A stretch of DNA of 64,000 bases from Pseudomonas inefficax (GCF_900277125.1 NZ_OPYN01000001.1:275774-339773), one strand, 5' to 3'. Shown: positions 37,990 through 47,323, counted from the stretch's first letter. The notes: generated by a model not told the origin, from the sequence alone. Made by a program: numbers and translations.

Positions 37990-39219
37990 ATGCTCAACGG
38001 CCTTTGGCTTGGCTTTTTCCTGGTGGCGGCAGTGTCCGCCCTGGCCCAATGGCTGGTAGGCGGCAACGCCGGCATCTTCGCGGCGATGGTCGAGAGCATA
38101 TTCGCCATGGCCAAGCTGTCGGTCGAGGTGATGGTGCTGCTGTTCGGCACGCTGACCCTGTGGCTGGGCTTTCTCAAGATCGCCGAGAAGGCTGGCATCG
38201 TCGAGTGGCTGGCCAAGGTGCTCGGCCCGCTGTTCGCCCGGCTGATGCCGGAAGTTCCACCCGGTCACCCGGCGCTGGGCCTTATCACCATGAACTTTGC
38301 CGCCAACGGGCTGGGCCTGGACAACGCCGCCACGCCGATCGGCCTGAAGGCCATGCGCGCGCTGCAGGAGCTGAACCCCAGCAGCACCACGGCGAGCAAC
38401 GCGCAGATCCTGTTCCTGGTGCTCAACGCCTCGTCGCTGACGCTGCTGCCTGTAACCATCTTCATGTACCGGGCCCAGCAAGGCGCGGCGGACCCGACCA
38501 TGGTGTTTCTACCCATCCTGCTGGCCACCAGTGTCTCGACCCTGGTCGGCCTGCTGTCGGTGGCGGTGATGCAGCGCCTGCGCCTGTGGGACCCGGTTGT
38601 GCTCGCCTACTTCATCCCCGGCGCTTTGCTGCTGGGTGGTTTCATGGCTTTTCTTGGCACCTTGTCGGCAGCGGCGCTGGCCAGCTTGTCGTCGATTCTG
38701 GGTAACCTCACGCTGTTTGGCGTGATCATCCTTTTCCTGGTGATTGGTGCCTTGAAGCGGGTGAAGGTTTATGAAGCCTTTGTCGAAGGCGCCAAGGAAG
38801 GCTTCGACGTGGCCAAGAACCTGTTGCCCTATCTGGTGGCGATGCTGGTGGCAGTGGGAGTGCTGCGTGCTTCAGGCGCGCTGGAGCTGGCCCTGGACGG
38901 TATTCGCCATGCGGTGAACTGGATGGGCCTGGACACCCGCTTCGTGGAGGGCCTGCCCACTGCTCTGGTCAAGCCGTTCTCCGGCAGCGCGGCGCGGGCG
39001 ATGCTGATCGAGACCATGCAGAGCCAAGGCGTGGACAGCTTCCCGGCGCTGGTTGCTGCGACGATTCAGGGGAGTACCGAAACTACCTTCTACGTGCTGG
39101 CGGTTTACTTCGGTGCGGTGGGGATCCAGCGCGTGCGGCATGCGGTGGGGTGTGCGCTGCTGGCCGAATTCTCCGGTGTGGTCGCAGCGATCTTCGTCTG
39201 CTACTGGTTCTTCGCCTGA
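37990..39219 (+). CDS. SpmA/SpmB-like nucleoside recognition (Gate) domain membrane protein
   Basis: This 409-aa polytopic protein has two Gate domains, the first around residues 45-150 (LITMNFAANGLGLDNAATPI) and the second around 270-390 (ALVKPFSGSAARAMLIETMQ). This matches the fusion of spore maturation proteins SpmA and SpmB found in non-sporulating bacteria. The transported solute is unknown to me. It stands alone between REP elements, so it is probably a single-gene unit. Confidence 0.85.
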   Translation: MLNGLWLGFFLVAAVSALAQWLVGGNAGIFAAMVESIFAMAKLSVEVMVLLFGTLTLWLGFLKIAEKAGIVEWLAKVLGPLFARLMPEVPPGHPALGLITMNFAANGLGLDNAATPIGLKAMRALQELNPSSTTASNAQILFLVLNASSLTLLPVTIFMYRAQQGAADPTMVFLPILLATSVSTLVGLLSVAVMQRLRLWDPVVLAYFIPGALLLGGFMAFLGTLSAAALASLSSILGNLTLFGVIILFLVIGALKRVKVYEAFVEGAKEGFDVAKNLLPYLVAMLVAVGVLRASGALELALDGIRHAVNWMGLDTRFVEGLPTALVKPFSGSAARAMLIETMQSQGVDSFPALVAATIQGSTETTFYVLAVYFGAVGIQRVRHAVGCALLAEFSGVVAAIFVCYWFFA

Positions 39220-39228
39220 CGCGGACCG

Positions 39229-39347
39229 TTGTGGGAGCGGCCTTGTGTCGCGAAAGGGCCGCACAGCGGCCCCAGGATTTCGGCGCTCATGCAAGAATCG
39301 CCGGGGCCGCTTCGCGGCCCTTTCGCGACACAAGGCCGCACCCACAA
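39229..39347. repeat. REP pair (class C), convergent junction SpmAB-like / lipoprotein
   Basis: GTGGGAGCGGCCTTGTGTCG / CGAAAGGGCCGC at 39231-39262 is inverted at 39314-39346. Inner stems are GGGCCGCACAGCGGCCCC and GGGGCCGCTTCGCGGCCC. Confidence 0.92.
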
Positions 39348-39362
39348 AAAGCAGGCAGGGGT

Positions 39363-39980
39363 TCAGTGAGCAGGAGCGCTGGCTGCTTGCGCAATGGTCC
39401 AACTGACCACCTGCCCGGTCAGTTGGTCACAGGCCTTGCCAAAGCCGGCAACCACCGCTGACACCTGCTTATCGGCCAATGGCTGGCGGATTTCGAAGCG
39501 CTTGCTGGCCAGGATCCGTTGGGTGCGGCCCTGCACCAGGCGTGCGTCATAGCGGATCACCACCTCCACCGCCCCGTCCGTGCGGTACTCGGTCTGGAAT
39601 GCCTGCAGCTCACCCGCCAGCTCGTAGTCGGCCTGCAGGTTGCTGTCGTCGGCGCTCAGGCGTTGCACCTGGCCGTCACGCTGGAAACCATCGAGCAGGC
39701 GGTTGCGGACCAACACCGGCACTGCATCGCTCCAGCGCGCGCCCTTGTAGCTGCTGACCACATCGCCCTGGGGAATCACGGCAATCCGTGGCCCGGCCAG
39801 CACTTCGCTGGCCAGCGGCTTGTTCAGGCGCAATGACCAGTCCAGCGCCGGCGCCGTCCGGCCGGGCTGGTTCACGGGCAGGCGGTACAGGTCGACGGGC
39901 TCGCTCTGCGGCAGGATCGAGCAGGCACTGGCCAGGCTCAATGCGGCCGCCAGAGCCAGCAGGCGCAGCGACGGTTTCAT
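39363..39980 (-). CDS. Mla/Pqi-type ABC transport auxiliary lipoprotein
   Basis: This 205-aa lipoprotein (signal ending SLASACSILP) has the PqiC/YmbA-like fold (LYRLPVNQPGR, then GPRIAVIPQGDVVSSYKGARW, then DYELAGELQAFQTEY). It would sit at the outer membrane as the receiving partner of the MCE protein in a lipid-transport path. It overlaps the MCE gene by 4 bp and is the last gene of the four-gene operon. Confidence 0.88.
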   Translation of the reverse strand: MKPSLRLLALAAALSLASACSILPQSEPVDLYRLPVNQPGRTAPALDWSLRLNKPLASEVLAGPRIAVIPQGDVVSSYKGARWSDAVPVLVRNRLLDGFQRDGQVQRLSADDSNLQADYELAGELQAFQTEYRTDGAVEVVIRYDARLVQGRTQRILASKRFEIRQPLADKQVSAVVAGFGKACDQLTGQVVSWTIAQAASAPAH

Positions 39981-40915
39981 GGTTGGAACTCCTTGTTGTT
40001 GTCGCGGCCGAGCAGGTAGCCGCTAGGGTCGGCCTCCAGTTGCCGGGAAATGCCTTTGAGTGCGTTGAGGGTTTCGCGCAGCTCGCGAATCGCCGGGGTC
40101 AGCTGGTTCAGGCCCTGTGCACCGTCGCCAATGGCTTCGCGGTTGTCCTCGAGCAGGCGGTTGATGGTGGCGGTGCTCTCGGCAAGTGACTGCATGGCTT
40201 GCTCGGCGCTGCCGATTGCCTGCTTGCCTTCGCTGCCGAGCAGGCCGTTGGCATTGCGCATCAGTGCCTGGGTTTCGGCCAAGGTGGCGCTGGCCTGCTT
40301 GCCCACCTGCACCAGTTGCTCGATGGCCTGGGTGATGCTGCCGTGCTGGCCAGCGAAGGCGCCAGTGGTCTTGTCGAGGTTGGACAGGGTGTTGCTGAGG
40401 TGGCCGATGTTGTCTTCGGAAAACATCTGGTTGGCGTTGTGCAGCAGCAGGTTGATGTTGGTCACCAGGTCGCTGCTGTCATTGAGCAGGCGCGAGATTG
40501 GCGAGGGCGAGGCGATGATCACCGGCAGCTTGCCGTCCTTGCCTTTCAGCTCAGGACTTTGCGGGGTGCCGCCGCTGAGCTGAATGAACGAGTTGCCGGT
40601 CACACCGGCCAGGGTCAACTTGGCCTGGGTGTCTTCCTTCACCGGGGTGTCGGCGCTCAGGCGCACCCGTGCCAGTACCCGGCGCGGGTCTTTCGGGTCC
40701 AGGCGCAGGGTGGACACATCACCCACCTTGATGCCGTTGTACTGCACCGGGCTGCCGCGGGACAGGCCGGAGACGGCTTCGTTGAACACCACTTCGTAGT
40801 CCTTGAAGGCGTCGTCGACACTCGACTTGGCCAGCCACAGGCCGAAAAACATGGCGCCGGCCACCACCAGGACAGTGACCAGGCCGATAAGAACGTGATG
40901 GGCTCGGGTTTCCAT
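39977..40915 (-). CDS. MCE (MlaD-like) lipid transport protein
   Basis: This 312-aa protein has an N-terminal helix (residues about 8-28) and a single MCE domain (about 38-115: YEVVFNEAVSGLSRGSPVQYNGIKVGDV). A long alpha-helical C-terminal part rich in Ala, Gln and Leu follows (about 140-300). The helical extension makes it longer than E. coli MlaD and suggests a tube-forming or scaffold-type MCE protein, possibly bridging toward the lipoprotein. It lies 3 bp after the ATPase gene. Confidence 0.9.
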   Translation of the reverse strand: METRAHHVLIGLVTVLVVAGAMFFGLWLAKSSVDDAFKDYEVVFNEAVSGLSRGSPVQYNGIKVGDVSTLRLDPKDPRRVLARVRLSADTPVKEDTQAKLTLAGVTGNSFIQLSGGTPQSPELKGKDGKLPVIIASPSPISRLLNDSSDLVTNINLLLHNANQMFSEDNIGHLSNTLSNLDKTTGAFAGQHGSITQAIEQLVQVGKQASATLAETQALMRNANGLLGSEGKQAIGSAEQAMQSLAESTATINRLLEDNREAIGDGAQGLNQLTPAIRELRETLNALKGISRQLEADPSGYLLGRDNNKEFQP

Positions 40916-40918
40916 TGC

Positions 40919-41710
40919 TCAGCGCTCCTGCCCGGCACGGGTGGCGGCCTGCTCGGCTGCGCGCCCGCGTGGGCCATGAAAGTATTCTTGAATCCAGGCG
41001 TCGTCGGTCTGCTCGACCTCTGCCAGCGGGCCGGCCACCAGGACCTTCTTCTGCGACAGCACGGCGATGCGGTCGGTAATGGTGTACAGCGTGTCGAGGT
41101 CGTGGGTGATGAGGAACACCGACAGGCCCAAGGCGTCACGCAGGGTCAGAATCAACTGGTCGAAGGCGGCGGCGCCGATCGGGTCCAGGCCGGCGGTGGG
41201 CTCGTCGAGGAACAGGATGTCCGGGTCCAGTGCCAGGGCACGGGCCAGCGCTGCGCGCTTGATCATGCCCCCCGACAGCGAAGCCGGGTACTTGTCGGCG
41301 GCCGAGATCGGCAGCCCGGCCAGGGCCAGCTTCACTCCGGCCAGGTGCTCGGCATCGGCGCGGGACAGCCCGGCGTGCTCGATCAGCGGCAATGCCACGT
41401 TTTCGGTGACGGTCAGCGAAGAGAACAGCGCGCCCTTCTGGAACAGTACGCCGAAGCGCCGTTCGACCAGTGAACGCTGCTCTTCGCGCAGGCCGGCCAA
41501 GTCCTGGCCGAAGACCTTGATCTGCCCTTCGTCCGGCCGCCGCAGGCCAATGATGCTGCGCAGCAGTACCGACTTGCCGCTGCCCGAGCCGCCGACCACG
41601 GCGAGAATCTCGCCGCGATATAGGTCGAGGTCGAGGTTTTCGTGCACGCTCTGGCGGCCGAAGCGGTTGCAGATGCCGCGGGCCTCGATCACGCGTTCCT
41701 GGCCATTCAC
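40919..41710 (-). CDS. Mla-like lipid ABC transporter ATP-binding protein
   Basis: This 263-aa MlaF-like ATPase has Walker A GGSGSGKSVLLRS, the signature SLSGGMIKRAALARAL, Walker B ILFLDEPTAGLDPIG and the H-loop LITHDLD. The start is GTG at 41710, overlapping the permease stop by 4 bp (GTGA). The open frame continues upstream inside the permease gene but does not encode ATPase sequence there. The GGM signature is typical of Mla/Mce ATPases. Confidence 0.9.
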   Translation of the reverse strand: MNGQERVIEARGICNRFGRQSVHENLDLDLYRGEILAVVGGSGSGKSVLLRSIIGLRRPDEGQIKVFGQDLAGLREEQRSLVERRFGVLFQKGALFSSLTVTENVALPLIEHAGLSRADAEHLAGVKLALAGLPISAADKYPASLSGGMIKRAALARALALDPDILFLDEPTAGLDPIGAAAFDQLILTLRDALGLSVFLITHDLDTLYTITDRIAVLSQKKVLVAGPLAEVEQTDDAWIQEYFHGPRGRAAEQAATRAGQER

Positions 41711-42840
41711 CAGCCCATCTCCATGAAGAACAGTGCAGCCACCGCATCCAGCACGATGACCACGAATATCGACTGCACCACTGCCGAGGTGGTGTGCGCG
41801 CCCACCGATTCGGCGCTGCCGCTGACTTTGAAGCCTTCCAGGCAGCCAATGGCGGCGATCAGGAAGGCGAAGAACGGAGCCTTGGCCAGGCCGACCAGGA
41901 AGTGCTGCACGCCGATGTCGCTTTGCAGCAGCGACAGGAACATGGCTGGCGAGATGTCCAGTGTCAGCGCGCATACCACCGCGCCGCCAACGATGCCGCA
42001 GATCATCGCGATGAAGGTCAGCAAGGGTAGCGAAATCAACAGCGCCAGTACCCGCGGCACCACCAGCAGCTCCATGGGGTTCAGGCCGAGGGTGCGGATG
42101 GCGTCGATTTCCTCGTTGGCTTTCATCGAGCCGATCTGTGCGGTGAACGCGCTGGCAGTGCGGCCGGCCATGAGGATGGCGGTCAGCAGCACGGCGAACT
42201 CGCGCAGGAACGAGAATGCCACCAGGTCGACGGTGAAGATGGTCGCGCCAAAATCGGCCAGCACCGTGGCGCCGAGGAAGGCCACCACTGCGCCCACCAG
42301 AAAGGTCAGCAGGGCGACGATTGGCGCGGCGTCCAGGCCGGTCTGTTCGATGTGCGCCACGACCGGGGTGAAGCGCCAGCGATGGGGTTGCAGGGCCCGG
42401 CGCAGCAGGGTTTCAAGGATCAGGCCAACGAAGCCGAGTACCTGCATGGTGTCTTGCCACAGGGTACCGACGGCGCAGCCGATGCGTTCCAGCAGCAACA
42501 GCAGCACGTTGCGCTCGGGTTCCTTGACCGGGATGCAGTAATCCTGCACAGAGCAGTAGACGTTCTTTAGTAGCGCGCGGCTGGCTTCGGGCAGGTCGTG
42601 GGTGCAGCGAGACAGGCGCTCGGAGCCGAGCAGTTCGGCCAGCAGCGAGGCACCGGCGGTATCCAGGCGGCCCAGTTGGCTGAGGTCGGCGACGGTATCG
42701 GCAGCGTATTGCGCGCGCAGGCGCTCGCTCTCACGCTTGAGGCTGGCGTAGTGCGCCAAGGTCCAGTCACCGGTAATGCGCAGGCAGGCCGGTTGGCTAC
42801 TGGTGTCCAGGGTGGCGCTGGGGGTGGTCATCGGCTCCAT
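41707..42840 (-). CDS. MlaE-like permease with N-terminal STAS domain
   Basis: This 377-aa protein is a fusion. Residues about 15-105 form a STAS-type domain (LRITGDWTLAHYASLKRE, VADLSQLGRLDTAGASLL). The C-terminal 260 residues form an MlaE permease with five to six helices (AILMAGRTASAFTAQIGSMK, EEIDAIRTLGLNP). In E. coli the STAS protein MlaB is separate and binds MlaF, so here the regulator is tethered to the permease. First gene of the permease-ATPase-MCE-lipoprotein operon. Confidence 0.92.
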   Translation of the reverse strand: MEPMTTPSATLDTSSQPACLRITGDWTLAHYASLKRESERLRAQYAADTVADLSQLGRLDTAGASLLAELLGSERLSRCTHDLPEASRALLKNVYCSVQDYCIPVKEPERNVLLLLLERIGCAVGTLWQDTMQVLGFVGLILETLLRRALQPHRWRFTPVVAHIEQTGLDAAPIVALLTFLVGAVVAFLGATVLADFGATIFTVDLVAFSFLREFAVLLTAILMAGRTASAFTAQIGSMKANEEIDAIRTLGLNPMELLVVPRVLALLISLPLLTFIAMICGIVGGAVVCALTLDISPAMFLSLLQSDIGVQHFLVGLAKAPFFAFLIAAIGCLEGFKVSGSAESVGAHTTSAVVQSIFVVIVLDAVAALFFMEMGW

Positions 42841-42936
42841 GCTACTGACTCGGCGCTAAGGCTTAGGGGCTGATCATAGCGCAGCGGGCATGGGCTGTTT
42901 GGTCATTATGTGCTGTGTGCGTATCTGCAGCAGGGA

Positions 42937-43036
42937 CCTGTAGGAGCAGCCTTGTGCTGCGAAAGGGCCGCAAGCGCCGACGGGAATGGTCTGGCTGTAC
43001 CGGCCCTTTCGCAGCACAAGGCTGCTCCTACACAGG
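42937..43036. repeat. REP pair (class C variant) between DUF5924 gene and the Mla-like operon
   Basis: CCTGTAGGAGCAGCCTTGTG / CTGCGAAAGGGCCG is inverted at 43000-43036. Both arms carry the same AGCAGCC...GCTGC change relative to the other class C units, so the pair has co-varied. Confidence 0.9.
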
Positions 43037-43059
43037 GATTGCGCAAGGCAGGGGCAAAA

Positions 43060-44082
43060 CTACCCAGCCTGCGCGTCGTCGACCACCTTGAAGCGCAGCA
43101 CGCCAATCACCTGGCCATCTTCGGTCAGCACCCTCACCTGCCACTTGCCCACCGGGTTCGGCGGGAAGTTCTGTTTGTGGGTCCAGGCCCGGTAGCCTTC
43201 CTTGCGCCCACCGTGGATGTCCAGGGCAATACGGTCGACTTCTTGGCCGTCCTTTTGCCACACGTGATAGATCCGCTCATTCAGGCCGCGTGGTGCGTTG
43301 ATCGCAGTGTAGGCGTACAGGCCGCTGCTACGGATGCGGCTGGCGGCAATCTCGTCCAGCGAATCGCTCGGCTGGCGGTTCAGTACTTCGGTGCTGACCG
43401 CCACTTCGGTCATCCACAGGGTCGCTGGTGGCACCCAGGAGCGCAGCAGCCAGCCCCCGCCGCCGACCGACAGGGTGACCACCACCAGGGCCACGGCGCG
43501 GCGCCAGTTGTTGATCGGGAAGCTGCTGACAAGGCTGGGGAACGACAGGGCCATGGCTGCGATAAGGGCCAGCTTGAAGCTTTGCGCAGTGGTCAGGTGC
43601 AGGATGATTGGCAGCGCAGTCAGCAGGGCGGCGAACAGGGTCAGGGTATGCAGCGCCAGGAACAGCCAGCGCCTCGGTGCCAGCCATTTGTAGTACAGCG
43701 GGTCGATGATCGAGATCAGCCCGGCGGCCCCGAGCAGGCCGGTGAACACCAGCTGGCCGCTGTTCCAGGTGGTGGTGATGAAGAAGAACGGCAGTACGAA
43801 GAACAATGATTCCTGGTGGATCATCTGCGTCGCGTAGCGCAGCAATGGCTGTGGAATTTCGCGGTTGAAGGTGCGCGCGAACAGGCCGGTGAGGGTGTTT
43901 TCCAGCATCAGCCAGAGCCAGCTGACCAGCATGAGCACGGCTATCCAGCTGGCCAGGCCAGCCTGGCGGTCGACCAGGATGAAGCTGCCGATGCCGGAGA
44001 GGAAACCGCCGAGCGCGATGATGCCGGGGTAGCGTTTGAGCAGTTCGATGATGCGCTGGACGATGTGGGGGATTTGGGGCAT
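43060..44082 (-). CDS. DUF5924 membrane protein with C-terminal DUF2914 domain
   Basis: This 340-aa protein has about seven membrane helices in residues 15-215. A periplasmic beta-domain follows from about 225 onward, containing IYHVWQKDGQEVDRIALDIH, then YRAWTHKQNFPPNPVGKWQV and RVLTEDGQVIG. The C-terminal part matches DUF2914, an Ig-like fold; the whole fits the DUF5924 layout. No experimental function is known to me. It is a single gene between two REP pairs. Confidence 0.82.
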   Translation of the reverse strand: MPQIPHIVQRIIELLKRYPGIIALGGFLSGIGSFILVDRQAGLASWIAVLMLVSWLWLMLENTLTGLFARTFNREIPQPLLRYATQMIHQESLFFVLPFFFITTTWNSGQLVFTGLLGAAGLISIIDPLYYKWLAPRRWLFLALHTLTLFAALLTALPIILHLTTAQSFKLALIAAMALSFPSLVSSFPINNWRRAVALVVVTLSVGGGGWLLRSWVPPATLWMTEVAVSTEVLNRQPSDSLDEIAASRIRSSGLYAYTAINAPRGLNERIYHVWQKDGQEVDRIALDIHGGRKEGYRAWTHKQNFPPNPVGKWQVRVLTEDGQVIGVLRFKVVDDAQAG

Positions 44083-44114
44083 TGGGGGCTACAACAGAAA
44101 GGATATAGTGGCTG

Positions 44115-44203
44115 TGCCGGCCTCTTCGCGGGCATGCCCGCTCCCACAGTGTTCAGCGATAACGCGGACCTTGTGGGAGCGGGCGTGCCCGCGAAGGGGC
44201 CGG
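44115..44203. repeat. REP pair (class A) between M16 peptidase and DUF5924 genes
   Basis: GCCGGCCTCTTCGCGGGCAT / GCCCGCTCCCACA at 44116-44148 is inverted at 44172-44203. Confidence 0.92.
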
Positions 44204-44233
44204 TACTGGCAAAAGGATACCGCCGATTCACCG

Positions 44234-45634
44234 CTAGCGTGTAGCACCGCCCGGCTTTTCCGGACCATGCCGCCGCCAGCGCAACAGCCCCGCCGCTAGG
44301 ATCAGCCCCAACAGCAAGGCAACCAGCCCGTAGAGCTCATCATAGCCAAGGAACGGCTTCTCGATACGCACATAGCCATCTTCCTTGAGCAGTTCCTTGA
44401 GCGCCTCGTTGGCCTGCGCCAGGCTTACCTGGCGCAACTTGCGCACCGGGTTGGCGAAGCGCCCGTCGCTATAGTCGTTCAACGCGCCCCAGTAGTAGTC
44501 GGCCAAGGCACTGTTGCCCTGGGTGCTCCAGCTTTCCTTGGCGACGCTGGCGTACTTGATGCGCTCGAAGATGTCCGGGTCGAGGCCTTCCTTGCGCAGG
44601 TGGTCGAACAACTTCTGCATCACCTCGACCGCCTGGTCGATGTCCTCGCGCTCCAGGTCGGCATTGAGGCTCAGCAGGCCGGTGTCGCCAAAGCTCTCGC
44701 GTTTTGCCGAGGGGCCGTAGGACAACCCGTTGCGCAGGCGCAGTTGATCGTATAGCGCCCAATCCAGGTAGTGCGACAGCAGGTCGAGGGTGGCCTGGTG
44801 GTCGTTGTCCAGCACTGGCTCGACGAACAACCAGTGCAGCTTGACGCTGTCCCCCAACCAGCCGCGGGTCAGGTCGCGGCGCTGTTCAGCTTGCTGGCCG
44901 ATGCTTTCCAGGGTGCGGCGTTCCTCCGGCTCGGTGGCGGGCAGTTCGCCAAAGGTGCGCTCCAGATAGGCCGGCAGCAGGCGGTCGAGTCCGCCGACCA
45001 CGATCAGGGTCATGTTGTTGGCCGCGTACCAGCGGTCACGCAAGGTGTTCACCTGCTCCAGTGTCATGTCGTCGAGGTTGGAGCGCTCCGGGCATTTCAG
45101 GCCCAGCTCGGTGGCCAGCTGGTCACTGGCGGGGTGGCCGATGTCCTGGCGGTCGAGCCAGCGCTGCAGGTGGCCATAGTGGCCGCCATCCTCACGCTCG
45201 ATGATGCGCTTGGCAGTGGCCAGGGCTTTGGCATCGATGCGGGTGTCGTGAATCACTGCCAGCAGCAGGTCGAGAACCTTGCGCTGGTTGCGCGCCGGGG
45301 CTTCGATGACGAAGGTAGTGTCGGCGCTGCTGGTATAGGCGTTCCACTCGCCGCCCAACGATTGCAGGCGCTCTTCCAGGCCCCCCTCGCCGGTTGCGTC
45401 GATGCCGCTGAACAGCAGGTGTTCGAGCAGGTGCGGCAGCTCTTTCTGCTCGCAATTGAAGTCATCCAGGCCGACGCCGACCACCAGGCGAATCGCCACA
45501 TGGTCACGTTCATAGCCGTTTTTCAGGATGACCTGAAGGCCATTGGGTAAAAGGTAACCTTCAACCCGCGAGCGGTCGAGGGCGAACGAGGGCAGGCTGC
45601 AGATCAGCAGGCAAACGAACATCAGGCAACGCAT
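44234..45634 (-). CDS. M16 family zinc peptidase, membrane-anchored
   Basis: This 466-aa insulinase-type peptidase has a signal peptide (LMFVCLLICSLPSFA) and the inverted zinc motif HxxEH in LPHLLEHLLFSG. The second half of the M16 pair starts near residue 190 (NMTLIVVGGLDRLLPAYLER). A C-terminal helix (LYGLVALLLGLILAAGLLRW) followed by Arg/His-rich residues should anchor it in the membrane, with the catalytic domain in the periplasm. Substrates are not deducible. Confidence 0.87.
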   Translation of the reverse strand: MRCLMFVCLLICSLPSFALDRSRVEGYLLPNGLQVILKNGYERDHVAIRLVVGVGLDDFNCEQKELPHLLEHLLFSGIDATGEGGLEERLQSLGGEWNAYTSSADTTFVIEAPARNQRKVLDLLLAVIHDTRIDAKALATAKRIIEREDGGHYGHLQRWLDRQDIGHPASDQLATELGLKCPERSNLDDMTLEQVNTLRDRWYAANNMTLIVVGGLDRLLPAYLERTFGELPATEPEERRTLESIGQQAEQRRDLTRGWLGDSVKLHWLFVEPVLDNDHQATLDLLSHYLDWALYDQLRLRNGLSYGPSAKRESFGDTGLLSLNADLEREDIDQAVEVMQKLFDHLRKEGLDPDIFERIKYASVAKESWSTQGNSALADYYWGALNDYSDGRFANPVRKLRQVSLAQANEALKELLKEDGYVRIEKPFLGYDELYGLVALLLGLILAAGLLRWRRHGPEKPGGATR

Positions 45635-45664
45635 GGGCGAGCTTGGGTCCTCAGGTAGGCGAAA

Positions 45665-47323
45665 TCACGGCAAACGGGCTTCGTCCGGCACGCTGTCGAG
45701 CATCAGCCCGCCCGTGTCCGAGCCGCCCAGTACCACATAGGCACTGCTACAGAACAAAGAGTTCAACCGTTTCATGTCGGCGATCAGCTCCAAGTGTAGC
45801 GAACTGGTCTCGATACTTTGCACTACCTTGCGCTGCAGGCGGCTGACATGGGCGTGGGCAAGGCGCCGTTCCTGGGCGCGAAAACGGCGTTTTTCCCGCA
45901 GCAGCAGGCGGGCGCTTTCCGGGTCGGCACTGAGGAACACCGACAAGCCCAGGCGCAGGTTGGCCAGCAGCTGTTCCTGCAAGCCGGTCAGCTCTTCCAG
46001 GCCCACCTGGGAAAACTCCCGGCGCTGGCTGGTTTTCTGCTGCTGCACCTTGCGCAGCATGCGCTCGATCAGGTCACAGGCCAGCTTGAGGTTGATCGCC
46101 AGTTCGATGATTTCTGCCCAGCGGCGGTTGTCCTGCTCGCTGAGGTCTTCACGCGTCATCTGCGCCAGGTACAGCTTGATCGCGCTATACAGGGCTTCGG
46201 CATCCTCGCCCAAGGCGCGCACCTGCTGCGGCAGGGCGGCCTGGGTGCCGCGCAGGGCCGCGAGCATGGCTTCGAGCAGGCTGTCGACGATATCTCCCAG
46301 GCGCAAGGTTTCGCGGGAGGCGTTGGCCAAGGCCAGGCTGGGGGTTTCCAGCGCCGAGGTGTCGAGATGGCGCGGGCGAATCTGGCCGTTGCCGTTTTCC
46401 CGTTCGGGCAGCAGGCTGTTGCACAGCCGGCCCATGGGTTTGACCGTGGGCAGCATGATCAGGCAACGCAGCGTGTTGTAGAGCAGATGGAAGCCGATGA
46501 CCAGCTCCTGTGCGCTGAAGCTCAGTGAGTCCATCCAGCCCACCAGCGGGTGCAGCACGGGGATGATCAGCAACAGGCCGATCAGCTTGTACAGCAAACT
46601 GCCCAGTGCCACGCGGCGCCCGGCGGCGTTTTGCATGCTGGTGCTGATGAAGGCCAGCAGCCCGCTGCCGATGTTGGCGCCAACCACCAGGCCGATGGCC
46701 ACCGGCAGGCTGATCACTTCGGCACCGGCCAACGTTGCGGTGAGCAGCACGGCGGCCAGGCTGGAATAGGAAATCATGGCGAACAGTGCGCCGACCAGGG
46801 CGTCGAGCATGATGTCGCCGGTCAGCGAAGCGAACAGCACCTTCACGCCCTGGGCGTGGGTGATGGGTGTCGCTGCCTGCACGATCAGCTCCAATGCCAG
46901 GATGATCAGACCAAGCCCGATGCCTACCCTGCCCAGCTGGCCGGCCCGCGTCTGTTTGCGCGAGAGGAAGAAGATCACACCCAGGAAGATCAGCAGCGGC
47001 GACAGCCAGGACAGGTCCAGGGTCAGCACCCGGGCCATCAGGGCGGTACCCACGTCGGCGCCGAGCATGATCGCCAAGGCCGGAGTCATGGCCATCAGCC
47101 CCTGGCCGACGAACGAGGTGACCAACATGGCTGTGGCATTGCTGCTTTGCACCATGGCCGTGACCAGAATGCCGGCGACGAACGCCAGCGGGCGTTTGCT
47201 CATGTTCTGGCTGATGATGCGCCGCAGACTCGAGCCGAATACCCGAAGGATGCCGGTGCGCACGATGTGGGTGCCCCAGACCAGAAGCGTAACGGCCGAG
47301 AGCAGGTTGAGCAGGGTCAGCAT
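45665..47323 (-). CDS. Na+/phosphate cotransporter family protein (NptA-like, PhoU-like tail)
   Basis: This 552-aa protein has an N-terminal transporter part with two QSSNA-type repeats: FVAGILVTAMVQSSNATAML and the matching SYSSLAAVLLTATL. A cytoplasmic PhoU-like helical domain follows (about 340-530, SLLEAMLAALRGTQAALPQQ). I chose the ATG at 47323 (MLTLLNLLSA) behind AGGGGG. An upstream ATG at 47344 would add seven residues. It probably moves phosphate or a related anion with sodium. Confidence 0.86.
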   Translation of the reverse strand: MLTLLNLLSAVTLLVWGTHIVRTGILRVFGSSLRRIISQNMSKRPLAFVAGILVTAMVQSSNATAMLVTSFVGQGLMAMTPALAIMLGADVGTALMARVLTLDLSWLSPLLIFLGVIFFLSRKQTRAGQLGRVGIGLGLIILALELIVQAATPITHAQGVKVLFASLTGDIMLDALVGALFAMISYSSLAAVLLTATLAGAEVISLPVAIGLVVGANIGSGLLAFISTSMQNAAGRRVALGSLLYKLIGLLLIIPVLHPLVGWMDSLSFSAQELVIGFHLLYNTLRCLIMLPTVKPMGRLCNSLLPERENGNGQIRPRHLDTSALETPSLALANASRETLRLGDIVDSLLEAMLAALRGTQAALPQQVRALGEDAEALYSAIKLYLAQMTREDLSEQDNRRWAEIIELAINLKLACDLIERMLRKVQQQKTSQRREFSQVGLEELTGLQEQLLANLRLGLSVFLSADPESARLLLREKRRFRAQERRLAHAHVSRLQRKVVQSIETSSLHLELIADMKRLNSLFCSSAYVVLGGSDTGGLMLDSVPDEARLP

